The notes under the pieces were generated by a model. The model saw only the letters and a list, made by a program, of their open reading frames with translations. It ran no database searches and was not told the DNA's origin. A program made the translations under genes and the position numbers. Below, in pieces: positions 7,255 through 13,889 of a DNA stretch of 26,868 nt. Each line of letters starts with the position of its first letter. Position 1 is the first letter of the stretch. The stretch is from a virus, in the IMG/VR virus record IMGVR_UViG_3300045135_000492, positions 1 to 26,868 of that record; one strand, written 5' to 3'.

Positions 7255-7321
7255 AAATTATACCCGTAAGGGTATAAAACACCACAAAAACACTAAAAAT
7301 GTACCCTTACGGGTATAATTT
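7255..7321. repeat. 20-bp perfect inverted repeat in the long intergenic region
   Basis: AAATTATACCCGTAAGGGTA at 7255-7274 is the exact reverse complement of 7302-7321, with 27 bases between. Each arm also contains its own small palindrome, TACCC-gtaa-GGGTA. The structure lies in the 338-base non-coding stretch (7086-7423) upstream of the early promoter. It could be a pair of operators for a dimeric regulator, a cruciform or a replication origin element. Confidence 0.85.
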
Positions 7322-7366
7322 CATATCTAGTAAATTGACATTTCTGTTAAAAAAGTTGTTAAAACA

Positions 7367-7397
7367 TTTGTGAGTAACTGAAAAAGGTGTAGTTTTG
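7367..7397 (+). promoter_or_regulatory. Early promoter of host type
   Basis: TTTG at 7367-7370, exactly 19 bases, then TAGTTTTG at 7390-7397 is an excellent match to the Bacteroidota housekeeping promoter. A start near 7404 leaves a 20-base A-rich leader before the ATG at 7424. It would launch the whole early block using unmodified host polymerase. Confidence 0.75.
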
Positions 7398-7423
7398 TAC
7401 CATAATTTTAAAATAATAAAGAA

Positions 7424-7645
7424 ATGTTAGAAATCACAAACAAAAAATCAAACAGAGTTCATTTAATGAGTTCATCAGAAGCGTTAAACTTCTTTAGGGT
7501 AAACGATATTAATAATTATACTATCATTGACTTAAAAGAAAAGGCAAATCAAAAAAGAAATAGAATGTTAGATATTGCTGCAGGTGTAGGTTTAATTGTA
7601 GCGGCTATGCTAATGACTATTTTATACGTAAATACGAACTACTAA
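7424..7645 (+). CDS. Small early protein with C-terminal membrane anchor
   Basis: The 73-residue product has a polar N-terminal half (1-46) and a single hydrophobic segment at about 49-69 (LDIAAGVGLIVAAMLMTILYV), so it is probably a tail-anchored inner-membrane protein with its N-terminus in the cytoplasm. It is the first gene after the early promoter, a place where phages often encode host-takeover or superinfection-exclusion factors; that role is inference. TAATG overlap couples it to the next gene. Confidence 0.65.
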   Translation: MLEITNKKSNRVHLMSSSEALNFFRVNDINNYTIIDLKEKANQKRNRMLDIAAGVGLIVAAMLMTILYVNTNY

Positions 7646-7896
7646 TGAAAGCTCACGATACTATAGTAGTTAAAGAATTGCCCTTAGCGGTTATCGTAGC
7701 AACAAGAGATAAAGCAATATGCGTAAAGTTTGAAGAAGGTATGCGTTTTGAAACTTGGATACCTAAAAGCGTAATAGAAATTACGAGTAGTGAAGACCAA
7801 TTAAGACACTACAGAGAAATACAACAACACACAGCAACAATTAAGAGGTGGTTTTTAGAAAAAGAATTTAAAGGGTTAGCCGAAAACCTTAACTAG
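7645..7896 (+). CDS. Early protein, unknown (83 residues)
   Basis: I do not recognise a named family. The N-terminal half looks like a small beta domain (VVKELPLAVIVATRDKAICVKFEEGMRFETWIPK), and the rest is helical and charged. It sits between the membrane protein and the SSB-like gene, and resembles hypothetical proteins in flavobacterial phages. No membrane segment or catalytic motif is visible. Confidence 0.6.
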   Translation: MKAHDTIVVKELPLAVIVATRDKAICVKFEEGMRFETWIPKSVIEITSSEDQLRHYREIQQHTATIKRWFLEKEFKGLAENLN

Positions 7897-7919
7897 AGTA
7901 GGCAAAATAAATTATAATT

Positions 7920-8363
7920 ATGGAAATAAAAAGAAGTAAAGTAGTAAGTGTGCAAGCAAATGGAACTTGGGAAGGTAAATTTGGATTAATGTACAAGTCA
8001 GAAGTAGCGTTTGAAAATGGTGACGCAGGTGAATATTCGTCTAAAACACGTGAGCAACAAAAGTTTGTTGTTGGACAAGAAGCAGAATACACGTTTACAG
8101 GCGGTAATTATCCTAAAGTTAAACCTGTATACCAACAGCCACAAAATAATCCATCTAAAGGCTTTAAAAAGGACGATAACGTACAGAAAATGATTGTTAA
8201 ACAATCAAGTCTTAAAGCAGCAGTTGAATTTGATAATGAATGTAGTATAGAAGATGTGCTTAAAAACGCACAAATTTTTTACGATTGGGTTGTTACAGAT
8301 AAAGTAATAGTATCACAATCTGTAAATGCACAAACAAATGTTAAAGACGATTTACCTTTTTAA
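7920..8363 (+). CDS. Single-stranded DNA-binding-like protein
   Basis: The product has 147 residues. The N-terminal 70 read like an OB-fold beta barrel (VVSVQANGTWEGKFGLMYKS, then KFVVGQEAEYTFTGG), followed by a Pro/Gln/Asn-rich linker (75-85), a helical part, and the acidic tip DDLPF at the extreme C-terminus. That tip is the hallmark by which SSB proteins recruit partners. It would coat single-stranded phage DNA during replication and recombination. It is followed by a DnaA-C-like gene and an initiator-like gene. The fold is inferred; the C-terminal tip is directly visible. Confidence 0.7.
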   Translation: MEIKRSKVVSVQANGTWEGKFGLMYKSEVAFENGDAGEYSSKTREQQKFVVGQEAEYTFTGGNYPKVKPVYQQPQNNPSKGFKKDDNVQKMIVKQSSLKAAVEFDNECSIEDVLKNAQIFYDWVVTDKVIVSQSVNAQTNVKDDLPF

Positions 8364-8364
8364 G

Positions 8365-8874
8365 ATGACTGATACAGAAAAATTTGAGAACCTTTGCAAC
8401 CTTACGACTAATGTCTTAGGGTTGCCACAAGGGGTACTAAGCGAAAAGACTAGGAAGCAAGATATACAAGTAGCAAGATCTATTGCAGGTGTAATTGCAA
8501 GAATGGAAGAAGAAATACATTATACGGATATAGCAAGAGTATTAAACAGGGATAGGTCTTTAATCTATCACTATGAAAAATGTCATTCTAGTAACTACTC
8601 TACTTGGCTAAAGTACAGAAATGCTTTTAATAAAGTGTATACTGCTTATGTTCAGGATAGCAGCAATAAAAGAGTATTCATAAATAAGGAATGGTTAGAT
8701 AAACATCTTGCTAAAAATGAAGTTGTAAACAATCCAAAAGGACAAGTAAGACTAGAAATTATAAGTGGTAAAATAACAACAATTATAAATACTACCTATT
8801 TTGACTTTACAAATCAAATGGAATTAATTAAGTTTGCCTTACGTGATTATGACTACAAAATAAATATTAAGTAA
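8365..8874 (+). CDS. DnaA C-terminal-like DNA-binding protein
   Basis: I place the start at ATG 8365, two bases after the preceding stop, giving 169 residues; an in-frame ATG at 8326 would overlap the SSB-like gene. VARSIAGVIAR (36-46) and TDIARVLNRDRSLIYHYEK (54-72) match the helix-turn-helix and signature helix of DnaA domain IV, which recognises DnaA boxes, although the AAA+ ATPase domain is absent. The C-terminal half is unassigned. It probably binds the phage origin or regulates initiation or early transcription. Confidence 0.7.
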   Translation: MTDTEKFENLCNLTTNVLGLPQGVLSEKTRKQDIQVARSIAGVIARMEEEIHYTDIARVLNRDRSLIYHYEKCHSSNYSTWLKYRNAFNKVYTAYVQDSSNKRVFINKEWLDKHLAKNEVVNNPKGQVRLEIISGKITTIINTTYFDFTNQMELIKFALRDYDYKINIK

Positions 8875-9521
8875 TGGAAAAACCTAACTATTACGCAATT
8901 ATACCTGCAGGGGTGAGATATGATAAAACGCTTAAAGCAAACGAGAAACTTTTATATGGTGAAATAACGTGTCTTACGGAATATTCAGGTAAATGTTTCG
9001 CAACTAACGAATACTTTGCTAAACTTTATAATACTAACAAATCTACTATTTCAAGATGGATAGGTAATTTAAAAAAGCAAGGGTATTTAGATGTTCAGTT
9101 GGTTTATAAAAAGGGTACTAAACAGATTGATAAAAGGTATATTACCCTATTGACTAAATCGTCAATACCCTATAGGCAAAAAAGTCAATACCCTATTGAC
9201 GAAAAGAGCAAGGATAATACTACAAGTAATAATACTACAAGTTTAAATAATATATCTATAAGGAAAAACGATTTTATTTTTGAAGTTTTATCTTTTGATT
9301 ATGACGAAGAACTTTTAAATGAATTTATTGATTATTGGTCAGAACCTAATAAGTCAAAAACTAAGATGAAATTTGAATTAGAAAAAACTTGGTCAACTAA
9401 AGGAAGGTTGCGTACTTGGGTAAATAATAAAAAAAAGTGGGAAAAGCCAAATAATTTAAAAGGAATGTCTAAATTAGACACACAAATAAATGAGTGGCAA
9501 AAAGCAAAGGATTTACTATGA
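8874..9521 (+). CDS. Winged-helix replication initiator-like protein (HTH_36)
   Basis: The product has 215 residues. Residues 6-80 form an HTH_36-type winged helix: YYAIIPAGVRYDKTLKANEK, then NEYFAKLYNTNKSTISRWI and a wing LKKQGYLDV. A Ser/Thr/Asn-rich linker (about 105-128) leads to a C-terminal part with FIDYWSE, MKFELEKTW and RLRTWVNNKKKW, which resembles the C-terminal region of phage replisome organisers. It likely binds the origin and recruits the host helicase machinery. The ATG overlaps the previous stop by one base (TAATG). Confidence 0.75.
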   Translation: MEKPNYYAIIPAGVRYDKTLKANEKLLYGEITCLTEYSGKCFATNEYFAKLYNTNKSTISRWIGNLKKQGYLDVQLVYKKGTKQIDKRYITLLTKSSIPYRQKSQYPIDEKSKDNTTSNNTTSLNNISIRKNDFIFEVLSFDYDEELLNEFIDYWSEPNKSKTKMKFELEKTWSTKGRLRTWVNNKKKWEKPNNLKGMSKLDTQINEWQKAKDLL

Positions 9522-9745
9522 ACAATCAAGGAATGATACATATAGCAGAACGACAAGCATTAAAGGATATTGCTACTTATCAAAGTCAGTTAGTTGATAT
9601 GAGTTTTATTAATAAAAAGTTTGTTGTAACTGCAAGTTATATGTGTGTAATTTTAGGCAAAAAAATCAGAAAACAAAATAAATTATTAAGAAAAATTAAA
9701 CAAAATGAAACCATTAAAACAAGAAAACCTAAAAGAATTGACTGA
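9518..9745 (+). CDS. Small basic early protein, unknown (75 residues)
   Basis: I take ATG 9518, which overlaps the previous stop as ATGA, rather than the upstream in-frame ATG at 9494. The product has a short hydrophobic stretch in the middle (FVVTASYMCVILG) and a Lys-rich C-terminus (GKKIRKQNKLLRKIKQ). It may be weakly membrane-associated or a DNA-binding helper. It overlaps the next gene by 41 bases. Confidence 0.5.
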   Translation: MNNQGMIHIAERQALKDIATYQSQLVDMSFINKKFVVTASYMCVILGKKIRKQNKLLRKIKQNETIKTRKPKRID

Positions 9746-10073
9746 AAAAGTATTAGACTTGGTAGCAAAGACATCAGTAGAAATAGGTCATAGGTCTGAC
9801 GCACAGACACTAGCAAGTTTAAGTAAAATTTTTGCACAAGATTTGATGCAAGAAAAGAGGTTTGGAAATATGACTTTTAACCAAATACAAGACGCATTTC
9901 ATCAGGGTGTAAGGTTTGGTAAAGATGAACCATATCTAAATATCCGAACCTTTTACAAATGGACTTATGCCCACAAGAAGAAAATAGATAACGCATATTA
10001 TGAAGTACATACTTTAGGGAAACCAAAGGAAACAACTTTATGGTATCAAAAACCTTTAAAATTATTAAAATGA
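9705..10073 (+). CDS. Conserved flavobacterial-phage protein, replication-linked by position
   Basis: This 122-residue protein is mostly helical. SKIFAQDLMQEKRFGNMTFNQIQDAFHQGVRFG (45-77) is a pattern I recall from uncharacterised proteins that follow initiator genes in Bacteroidota phages. It has no P-loop, so it is not a helicase, but a helicase loader or primosome adaptor role would fit. The start overlaps the previous gene, and the stop overlaps the next ATG as ATGA. Confidence 0.6.
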   Translation: MKPLKQENLKELTEKVLDLVAKTSVEIGHRSDAQTLASLSKIFAQDLMQEKRFGNMTFNQIQDAFHQGVRFGKDEPYLNIRTFYKWTYAHKKKIDNAYYEVHTLGKPKETTLWYQKPLKLLK

Positions 10074-10291
10074 AACCAGAAGATTATTTTGAGAAAGCAA
10101 GAAAAATGTCTTTAGGGATACTTGAAGAATATGTTGTAAAATATGAAGGTGAGGTTTATTTATTGACAAAAGAAAAGTGTAAGAAAAATAAATTTGTTTA
10201 TTTTATGCTAGACTTAACAACACACGAAGAAGTTTGTGTAAAAAATAAATTTGCTGAAGAATTAATTAAAACAATTCCAAATGAAGACTAA
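10070..10291 (+). CDS. Small early protein, unknown (73 residues)
   Basis: ATG 10070 overlaps the previous stop as ATGA and is preferred over the in-frame ATG at 10040, which is inside the upstream gene. The product begins MKPEDYFEKARKMSLG and has a beta-rich middle (EVYLLTKEKCKKNKFVYFML). I do not recognise it. It overlaps the next gene by 11 bases, so it is translated as part of a tightly coupled chain. Confidence 0.55.
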   Translation: MKPEDYFEKARKMSLGILEEYVVKYEGEVYLLTKEKCKKNKFVYFMLDLTTHEEVCVKNKFAEELIKTIPNED

Positions 10292-10604
10292 AGAAACTAT
10301 AATTAGATTACTTGAAAAGTATCCTAGTTTAAAAGATGATGATAGTAGGTTAATTGCTAACTATTGGAATGAAGAATTGATCCATAAAGGAGTTGATATA
10401 AAGAAACTAACTGCAACAGATTTTATTAAAATGTTCTCAAATAGAGAACTTACAAATCCCGAAACAATTAGGAGGACTAGGGCTAAACTACAAGAAGAAA
10501 ATCCTGATTTAAGAGGTAAAATATATAAACTAAGACAAGTTGATTGTCAAAAGGATTGGCAAGAGCAACTAGGATATATGGCTAAAAGCATAAATAAACT
10601 ATGA
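10281..10604 (+). CDS. Conserved hypothetical helical protein upstream of methyltransferase 1
   Basis: The 107-residue product contains LLEKYPSLKDDDSRLIANYW (10-29) and ETIRRTRAKLQEENPDLRG (61-79). I associate this combination with small hypothetical proteins in Bacteroidota phages and prophages. It is all-helical and charged, without metal or nucleotide motifs. The ATGA overlap with the methyltransferase suggests coupled expression, perhaps as a DNA-binding partner. Confidence 0.6.
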   Translation: MKTKETIIRLLEKYPSLKDDDSRLIANYWNEELIHKGVDIKKLTATDFIKMFSNRELTNPETIRRTRAKLQEENPDLRGKIYKLRQVDCQKDWQEQLGYMAKSINKL

Positions 10605-11218
10605 AAATAACAAACGAATGTAATATAGAGTTAATGAAACGCTATCCTGATAACTACTTTGACCTTGCTATTGTAGACCCACCTTATGGGATTGATATTA
10701 ATGTAAATATGGGTAGGCGAAAAGGGGATAAAAAAAGTGATTACCATAAATTTGCAGGTCAAGATAAGTCAATACCAAGCGAAAGTTATTTTAAAGAATT
10801 ATTTAGAGTTTCTAAAAATCAAATAATATGGGGTGGAAATTATATGACAGATTATTTATACCCAAGTCCTTGTTGGTTGTTATGGGATAAGGGGTTTAGT
10901 GAAGATGTAACGTTTGCTCAATATGAATTAGCTTGGAGTAGTTTTAAATCGAGTGCTAAAAAATACGATTACAATGCTGCTAAAAATAGAAACAGAATAC
11001 ACCCAACACAAAAACCAGTAAAACTTTACGAATGGATTTTAATGAATTACGCAAAAGAAGGTGATAAAATATTAGATACTCATCTTGGCTCTGGAAGTAT
11101 TGCAATAGCTTGTCATAACTTAGGATATGATTTAACGGCTTGTGAATTGGATAAAGATTATTATGAGGCAGCAATGAAACGAATAGAACAACACAAACAG
11201 CAACAAAGATTATTTTGA
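10601..11218 (+). CDS. DNA adenine N6-methyltransferase, paralogue 1
   Basis: The product has 205 residues. It carries the catalytic motif DPPYG (26-30) first and the S-adenosylmethionine-binding motif DTHLGSGS (about 159-166) near the C-terminus, the beta-class order of the N6/N4 methylase family. HPTQKPVKLYEW precedes motif I as is usual. The region between holds the variable target-recognition part. It should methylate adenine in a short motif in phage DNA, which could protect it from host restriction. No restriction gene is adjacent. Its ends are almost identical in DNA to the paralogue at 14887, while the middle differs. Confidence 0.9.
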   Translation: MKITNECNIELMKRYPDNYFDLAIVDPPYGIDINVNMGRRKGDKKSDYHKFAGQDKSIPSESYFKELFRVSKNQIIWGGNYMTDYLYPSPCWLLWDKGFSEDVTFAQYELAWSSFKSSAKKYDYNAAKNRNRIHPTQKPVKLYEWILMNYAKEGDKILDTHLGSGSIAIACHNLGYDLTACELDKDYYEAAMKRIEQHKQQQRLF

Positions 11219-11628
11219 TGAAAAAGAAACCTATCACTAAATTAAAAAAAGAATTAGACGCTATATTTTCAAAGTATATAAGACTAAGGGAAGCAACAAG
11301 TACAGGTGCTGCACAATGTTTTACCTGTGGTAAGGTTGCACATTGGAAAACACTGCAGAACGGACATTTTCAAAGTAGAAGACATTTAGCAACAAGGTTT
11401 GACGAACAAAATTGTCAAGTCCAATGCGTGAAATGTAATATGTTTGAGCAGGGCGAACAATTTAAGTTTGGTTTAAACTTAGACGCTAAGTATGGTGAAG
11501 GTACTGCACAGGAACTAGAATACTTATCTAGGACTACAGTTAAGATAGGTAGGGTTGATTATGAAGAAAAGATAAGTTATTACAAAGACCTTGTTAATAA
11601 GTTATTAAAGGAAAAAGGATTATTGTAA
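11218..11628 (+). CDS. NinG-like recombination protein (Rap), HNH-type zinc fold
   Basis: I start at ATG 11218, which overlaps the methyltransferase stop by one base (TGATG); the codon before it is TTG and could extend the product by one residue. The 136-residue product has CFTCG (34-38), NGHFQSRRHLATRFDEQN (48-65) and CVKCN (70-74). This is the signature of lambda NinG/Rap, a structure-specific nuclease that assists Holliday-junction and homologous recombination. A NinB-like gene lies at 14503, so a lambda-like recombination pair is present. Confidence 0.85.
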   Translation: MKKKPITKLKKELDAIFSKYIRLREATSTGAAQCFTCGKVAHWKTLQNGHFQSRRHLATRFDEQNCQVQCVKCNMFEQGEQFKFGLNLDAKYGEGTAQELEYLSRTTVKIGRVDYEEKISYYKDLVNKLLKEKGLL

Positions 11629-11636
11629 AAAAATGT

Positions 11637-11644
11637 ATAACTTT
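11637..11644 (+). promoter_or_regulatory. Possible internal host-type -7 element
   Basis: TAACTTTG matches TAnnTTTG and lies five bases before the ATG at 11650, in a 21-base gap between genes. No TTG stands at a suitable distance upstream, and the predicted start would fall at about the ATG. It may be chance. Confidence 0.25.
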
Positions 11645-11649
11645 GATGT

Positions 11650-12003
11650 ATGATAAAACCAATATACGCTAGTAAGGAACACGAAGTAATAATGTTAGGA
11701 TATTTAGAAACAACAAAACAATTAGTAAAGGAAGTATCTGATAAAGATAGGTACAAGAATTATCTTGACGTTTACGAAGTTATAATTGAATATCATAACA
11801 ACTATGGAAATGGAGTAGAAAAGTCAGGGTGGTATGATTGGTTGTCGGTACTACCTGCAAACTTATCTGTAATGACTAACGGTTATTTTGCGGCACTAGA
11901 AAGTAAGTCTAACGCAGCAACTATAAGGGCGTACCGAACTATATTAAATGATATGTTAGAAGAAGTAGTGATGAAGTTAAGTAGTTTGAAAGTGAATGAG
12001 TAG
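11650..12003 (+). CDS. Early helical protein, unknown (117 residues)
   Basis: I do not recognise a family. The product is largely helical, with a Tyr-rich centre (NYLDVYEVIIEYHNNYGNG) and a Trp-containing segment WYDWLSVLP. There is no membrane segment. It overlaps the sigma-like gene by eight bases, so it could be a partner or regulator of it, but this is only contextual. Confidence 0.6.
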   Translation: MIKPIYASKEHEVIMLGYLETTKQLVKEVSDKDRYKNYLDVYEVIIEYHNNYGNGVEKSGWYDWLSVLPANLSVMTNGYFAALESKSNAATIRAYRTILNDMLEEVVMKLSSLKVNE

Positions 12004-12535
12004 GGTTTACGAAGTCATAGCAGAACAAAGAGTTGTATTTATGGGTATTGCTGAAAGGTTTACAAATGATATTAACGAAGTAGATGAAGCAGTTCAGGAG
12101 TTAATGCTATACTTTATGGGAATGAATAAAGAAACTTTAGAAACTATATATCATAAAGACGGGGTGAATGGTATTATACGCTATGGTGCAGTTGCGTTAA
12201 GACGTGCATTCACAAGTCCTAGAAGTTCTTATTTTTATAAATACAGAAAGTATTACACTAACTTAGACGATACTTGTAATACTACTGACCATACTAATAG
12301 GACGTTACAGGGCTTTGCAGAAGAAATAGAAGAAACGAATAAGTGGGAACAATTAGAAACTATAGATAAGTATTTAGAAGAAATGTATTGGTACGATAGG
12401 GAGGTATTTAAATTATATTATTACGAAGATAACACTTTAAGTTCTTTAGCAAAGAAGCTAGGAATTAGCAGGAATAGTTTATTTACTACTATAGATAAAG
12501 TTAGAAAGGAGTTAAAAGAAAACATAAATGAATAG
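11996..12535 (+). CDS. RNA polymerase sigma-factor-like protein
   Basis: The product has 179 residues. The C-terminal 133-175 is a sigma region 4 type helix-turn-helix: YDREVFKLYYYEDNTLSSLAKKLGISRNSLFTTIDKVRKELK reads as helix, turn and recognition helix. Residues about 17-45 (AERFTNDINEVDEAVQELML) resemble the acidic, core-binding part of region 2. It would redirect host RNA polymerase. Four copies of a non-host promoter motif precede the late blocks, and this is the natural candidate to read them; that link is inference. It could instead be a sigma-like repressor or activator. Confidence 0.75.
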   Translation: MSRVYEVIAEQRVVFMGIAERFTNDINEVDEAVQELMLYFMGMNKETLETIYHKDGVNGIIRYGAVALRRAFTSPRSSYFYKYRKYYTNLDDTCNTTDHTNRTLQGFAEEIEETNKWEQLETIDKYLEEMYWYDREVFKLYYYEDNTLSSLAKKLGISRNSLFTTIDKVRKELKENINE

Positions 12536-12935
12536 GTTTTTTACAGATACAGAAACATACGAAGCAAGACTATCTACTTGTAAGGGTTGCGAACACTATT
12601 TTAAACTTACAGGTAACTGTACTAAGTGCGGCTGCTTTATGAGAATTAAAGCAGGTATATCTATTATGTCTTGTCCTGTTGGTAAATGGGAGGCAACAAA
12701 TGAACTAGGAGAACCTGAACTACCTGCAGAACTATTACAAGAAGTATTAGAATTATACCCACAAATAGAACACGGACAACTAAAAGACCACGAACAAAAA
12801 CAAAGGTTTATAGAACTTTACAATACAATATACGATACTAAGTATAAAGTAACAACTAATTGCCCTAGTTGTATGAAGACTATGTTTAACGGAATACAAG
12901 CAATATATAAGAAATATGGCATACAAGACAATTAA
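12528..12935 (+). CDS. Zinc-binding early protein
   Basis: The 135-residue product has an N-terminal cysteine cluster, C18, C21, C31, C34, C36 and C49, in the pattern CxxC...CxxCxC...CPxxKW, typical of a zinc ribbon found in many phage proteins of unknown role. A second CPSC pair occurs near 112-115. The middle is acidic and helical. It directly overlaps the sigma-like gene by eight bases, so it could act as a transcription cofactor, but nothing in the sequence proves this. Confidence 0.65.
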   Translation: MNRFFTDTETYEARLSTCKGCEHYFKLTGNCTKCGCFMRIKAGISIMSCPVGKWEATNELGEPELPAELLQEVLELYPQIEHGQLKDHEQKQRFIELYNTIYDTKYKVTTNCPSCMKTMFNGIQAIYKKYGIQDN

Positions 12936-13128
12936 AAGCGTATTAAGACATCATATTAAAACAGGTGTAAGGTCTTTATGGACTTGGAGTAATAATAACT
13001 TCACTTGCATTTATGATAACTATGATGTGCAAGAGAGGATATATACACCACAACAACTTTTAAAAATATTAGAAAATGTTAATGATAGCAATAATACTAC
13101 TACTCCTGATAATAGCAGTGTTGATTAA
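12916..13128 (+). CDS. Small early protein, unknown (70 residues)
   Basis: The product begins MAYKTIKSVLRHHIKTGVRS and includes LWTWSNNNFTCIYDNYDV, then an Asn/Ser/Thr-rich tail. I do not recognise it. It overlaps the preceding gene by 20 bases. Its last 47 bases are also the start of a membrane microprotein in another frame. Confidence 0.5.
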   Translation: MAYKTIKSVLRHHIKTGVRSLWTWSNNNFTCIYDNYDVQERIYTPQQLLKILENVNDSNNTTTPDNSSVD

Positions 13129-13204
13129 TGTAGTAATTGAAAATAAAAGAGCGATAAAAGAAAATAAGAATTTGCTTGATAATATTAACCGACAAAAGTC
13201 CTAG
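13082..13204 (+). CDS. Membrane microprotein, 40 residues
   Basis: ATG at 13082 opens a frame with an almost pure hydrophobic start (MIAIILLLLIIAVLINVVI) followed by a charged tail (ENKRAIKENKNLLDNINRQKS). This is the topology of a one-span membrane protein or signal anchor. It overlaps the gene before it by 47 bases in another frame. The clean hydrophobic-then-polar arrangement in an A/T-rich stretch argues for a real product, although such stretches can arise by chance. Nothing else is seen from 13205 to 13317 apart from AT-rich sequence. Confidence 0.45.
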   Translation: MIAIILLLLIIAVLINVVIENKRAIKENKNLLDNINRQKS

Positions 13205-13317
13205 TCACTAAATATAGGCGTTATAAAAATGAGTTATACAGAATTTTTAAACGATTAATTGTTAATAGCATTAAACAAAATAAAAAATAAGTGTTAAACT
13301 AATTAAACAAAAATAAA

Positions 13318-13530
13318 ATGAAAGATAAATTAATTTTTATAATATATATATCAGTATTATCGGTTGAAATGTTTTTAAGCCCATTTATTTATGATTGGTA
13401 TTTGTTAAAGTTAGATGTTGAATTTATACCATTCCTTCCATTTATGTGGGTTACATTCTTGGTTTTAGGACAAGTTTTTATTGCTTTTATCTTGGGGTCA
13501 AAAGCATTTAATATAGATGATATGATATGA
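13318..13530 (+). CDS. Two-span membrane protein, unknown (70 residues)
   Basis: Hydrophobic segments at about 5-22 and 39-60 flank a short loop rich in aromatic and acidic residues (YDWYLLKLDVE). Both termini would lie on the same side of the inner membrane. It follows a non-coding gap and is preceded by an A-rich tract. A role in superinfection exclusion or host envelope change is possible but not shown. Confidence 0.6.
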   Translation: MKDKLIFIIYISVLSVEMFLSPFIYDWYLLKLDVEFIPFLPFMWVTFLVLGQVFIAFILGSKAFNIDDMI

Positions 13531-13535
13531 AAGAC

Positions 13536-13568
13536 AAAAGAATAATAAAAAAATAATAAAATGGAAAA
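13536..13568 (+). repeat. 33-bp direct repeat over a translation start, copy 1
   Basis: An A/T-rich 33-base string that includes ATGGAAAA is identical at 13857-13889. In both places it ends eight bases into a gene. A shorter form, AAATAATAAAATGG, also precedes the tape measure gene at 23987. It probably acts as the Bacteroidota-style A-rich ribosome recruitment region. Confidence 0.8.
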
Positions 13569-13866
13569 ATTATGCGTAAATAAAGCTGCAGGAAATTCAG
13601 AGTGTGTTAAGCAGTGTTGGGTTTGTAAAAGAGCAAGTGGTGTAGATAAAAGAATACCAAACTACTACATAGGTAATAATGGTTATGAAGCAAGAAAAGT
13701 TGTATCAGGATTTGATTTAAGTTATAATGTAGGTACTGCTACTACTTACTTGTTGAGAGCAGGTAAGAAGCCAGAGGAGGGAATGACTGATACGGAAAAG
13801 CATATAGAGGACTTACAAAAAGCAATTAATCATTTGGAGTTTGAAATTGAAAGGTTAAAAGAATAA
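13561..13866 (+). CDS. DUF3310-like protein with N-terminal cysteine motif
   Basis: The 101-residue product ends in a DUF3310 pattern: FDLSYNVGTATTYLLRAGKK (51-70) followed by an acidic helix with DTEKHIEDLQKAINHL. Family members are common in phages, and a nucleotide-related function has been suggested. The N-terminus carries four cysteines (C5, C15, C19, C22) not usual in the core domain, perhaps a metal site. The start lies within a 33-base repeat shared with the next gene. Confidence 0.75.
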   Translation: MEKLCVNKAAGNSECVKQCWVCKRASGVDKRIPNYYIGNNGYEARKVVSGFDLSYNVGTATTYLLRAGKKPEEGMTDTEKHIEDLQKAINHLEFEIERLKE

Positions 13867-13889
13867 TAAAAAAATAATAAAATGGAAAA
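13857..13889 (+). repeat. 33-bp direct repeat over a translation start, copy 2
   Basis: Identical to 13536-13568. This copy includes the last codons and the stop of the DUF3310-like gene and the first codons of the next gene, so the coding tail and leader were duplicated together. Confidence 0.8.

Noticed and set aside
7255-7321. CRISPR-like repeat
   Set aside because: Only two arms, and they are inverted rather than direct; no spacer series or cas gene is present.
8011-8193. 60-residue frame overlapping the SSB-like gene
   Set aside because: It is in another frame of a well-supported gene and is a basic, low-complexity translation without a start context.
13230-13259. Eight-residue frame MSYTEFLND in the gap before 13318
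   Set aside because: Too short to support, and no conserved context is visible.
13527-13556. Nine-residue frame MKDKRIIKK before the DUF3310-like gene
   Set aside because: It is largely made of the repeated A-rich leader and is best read as part of that element.
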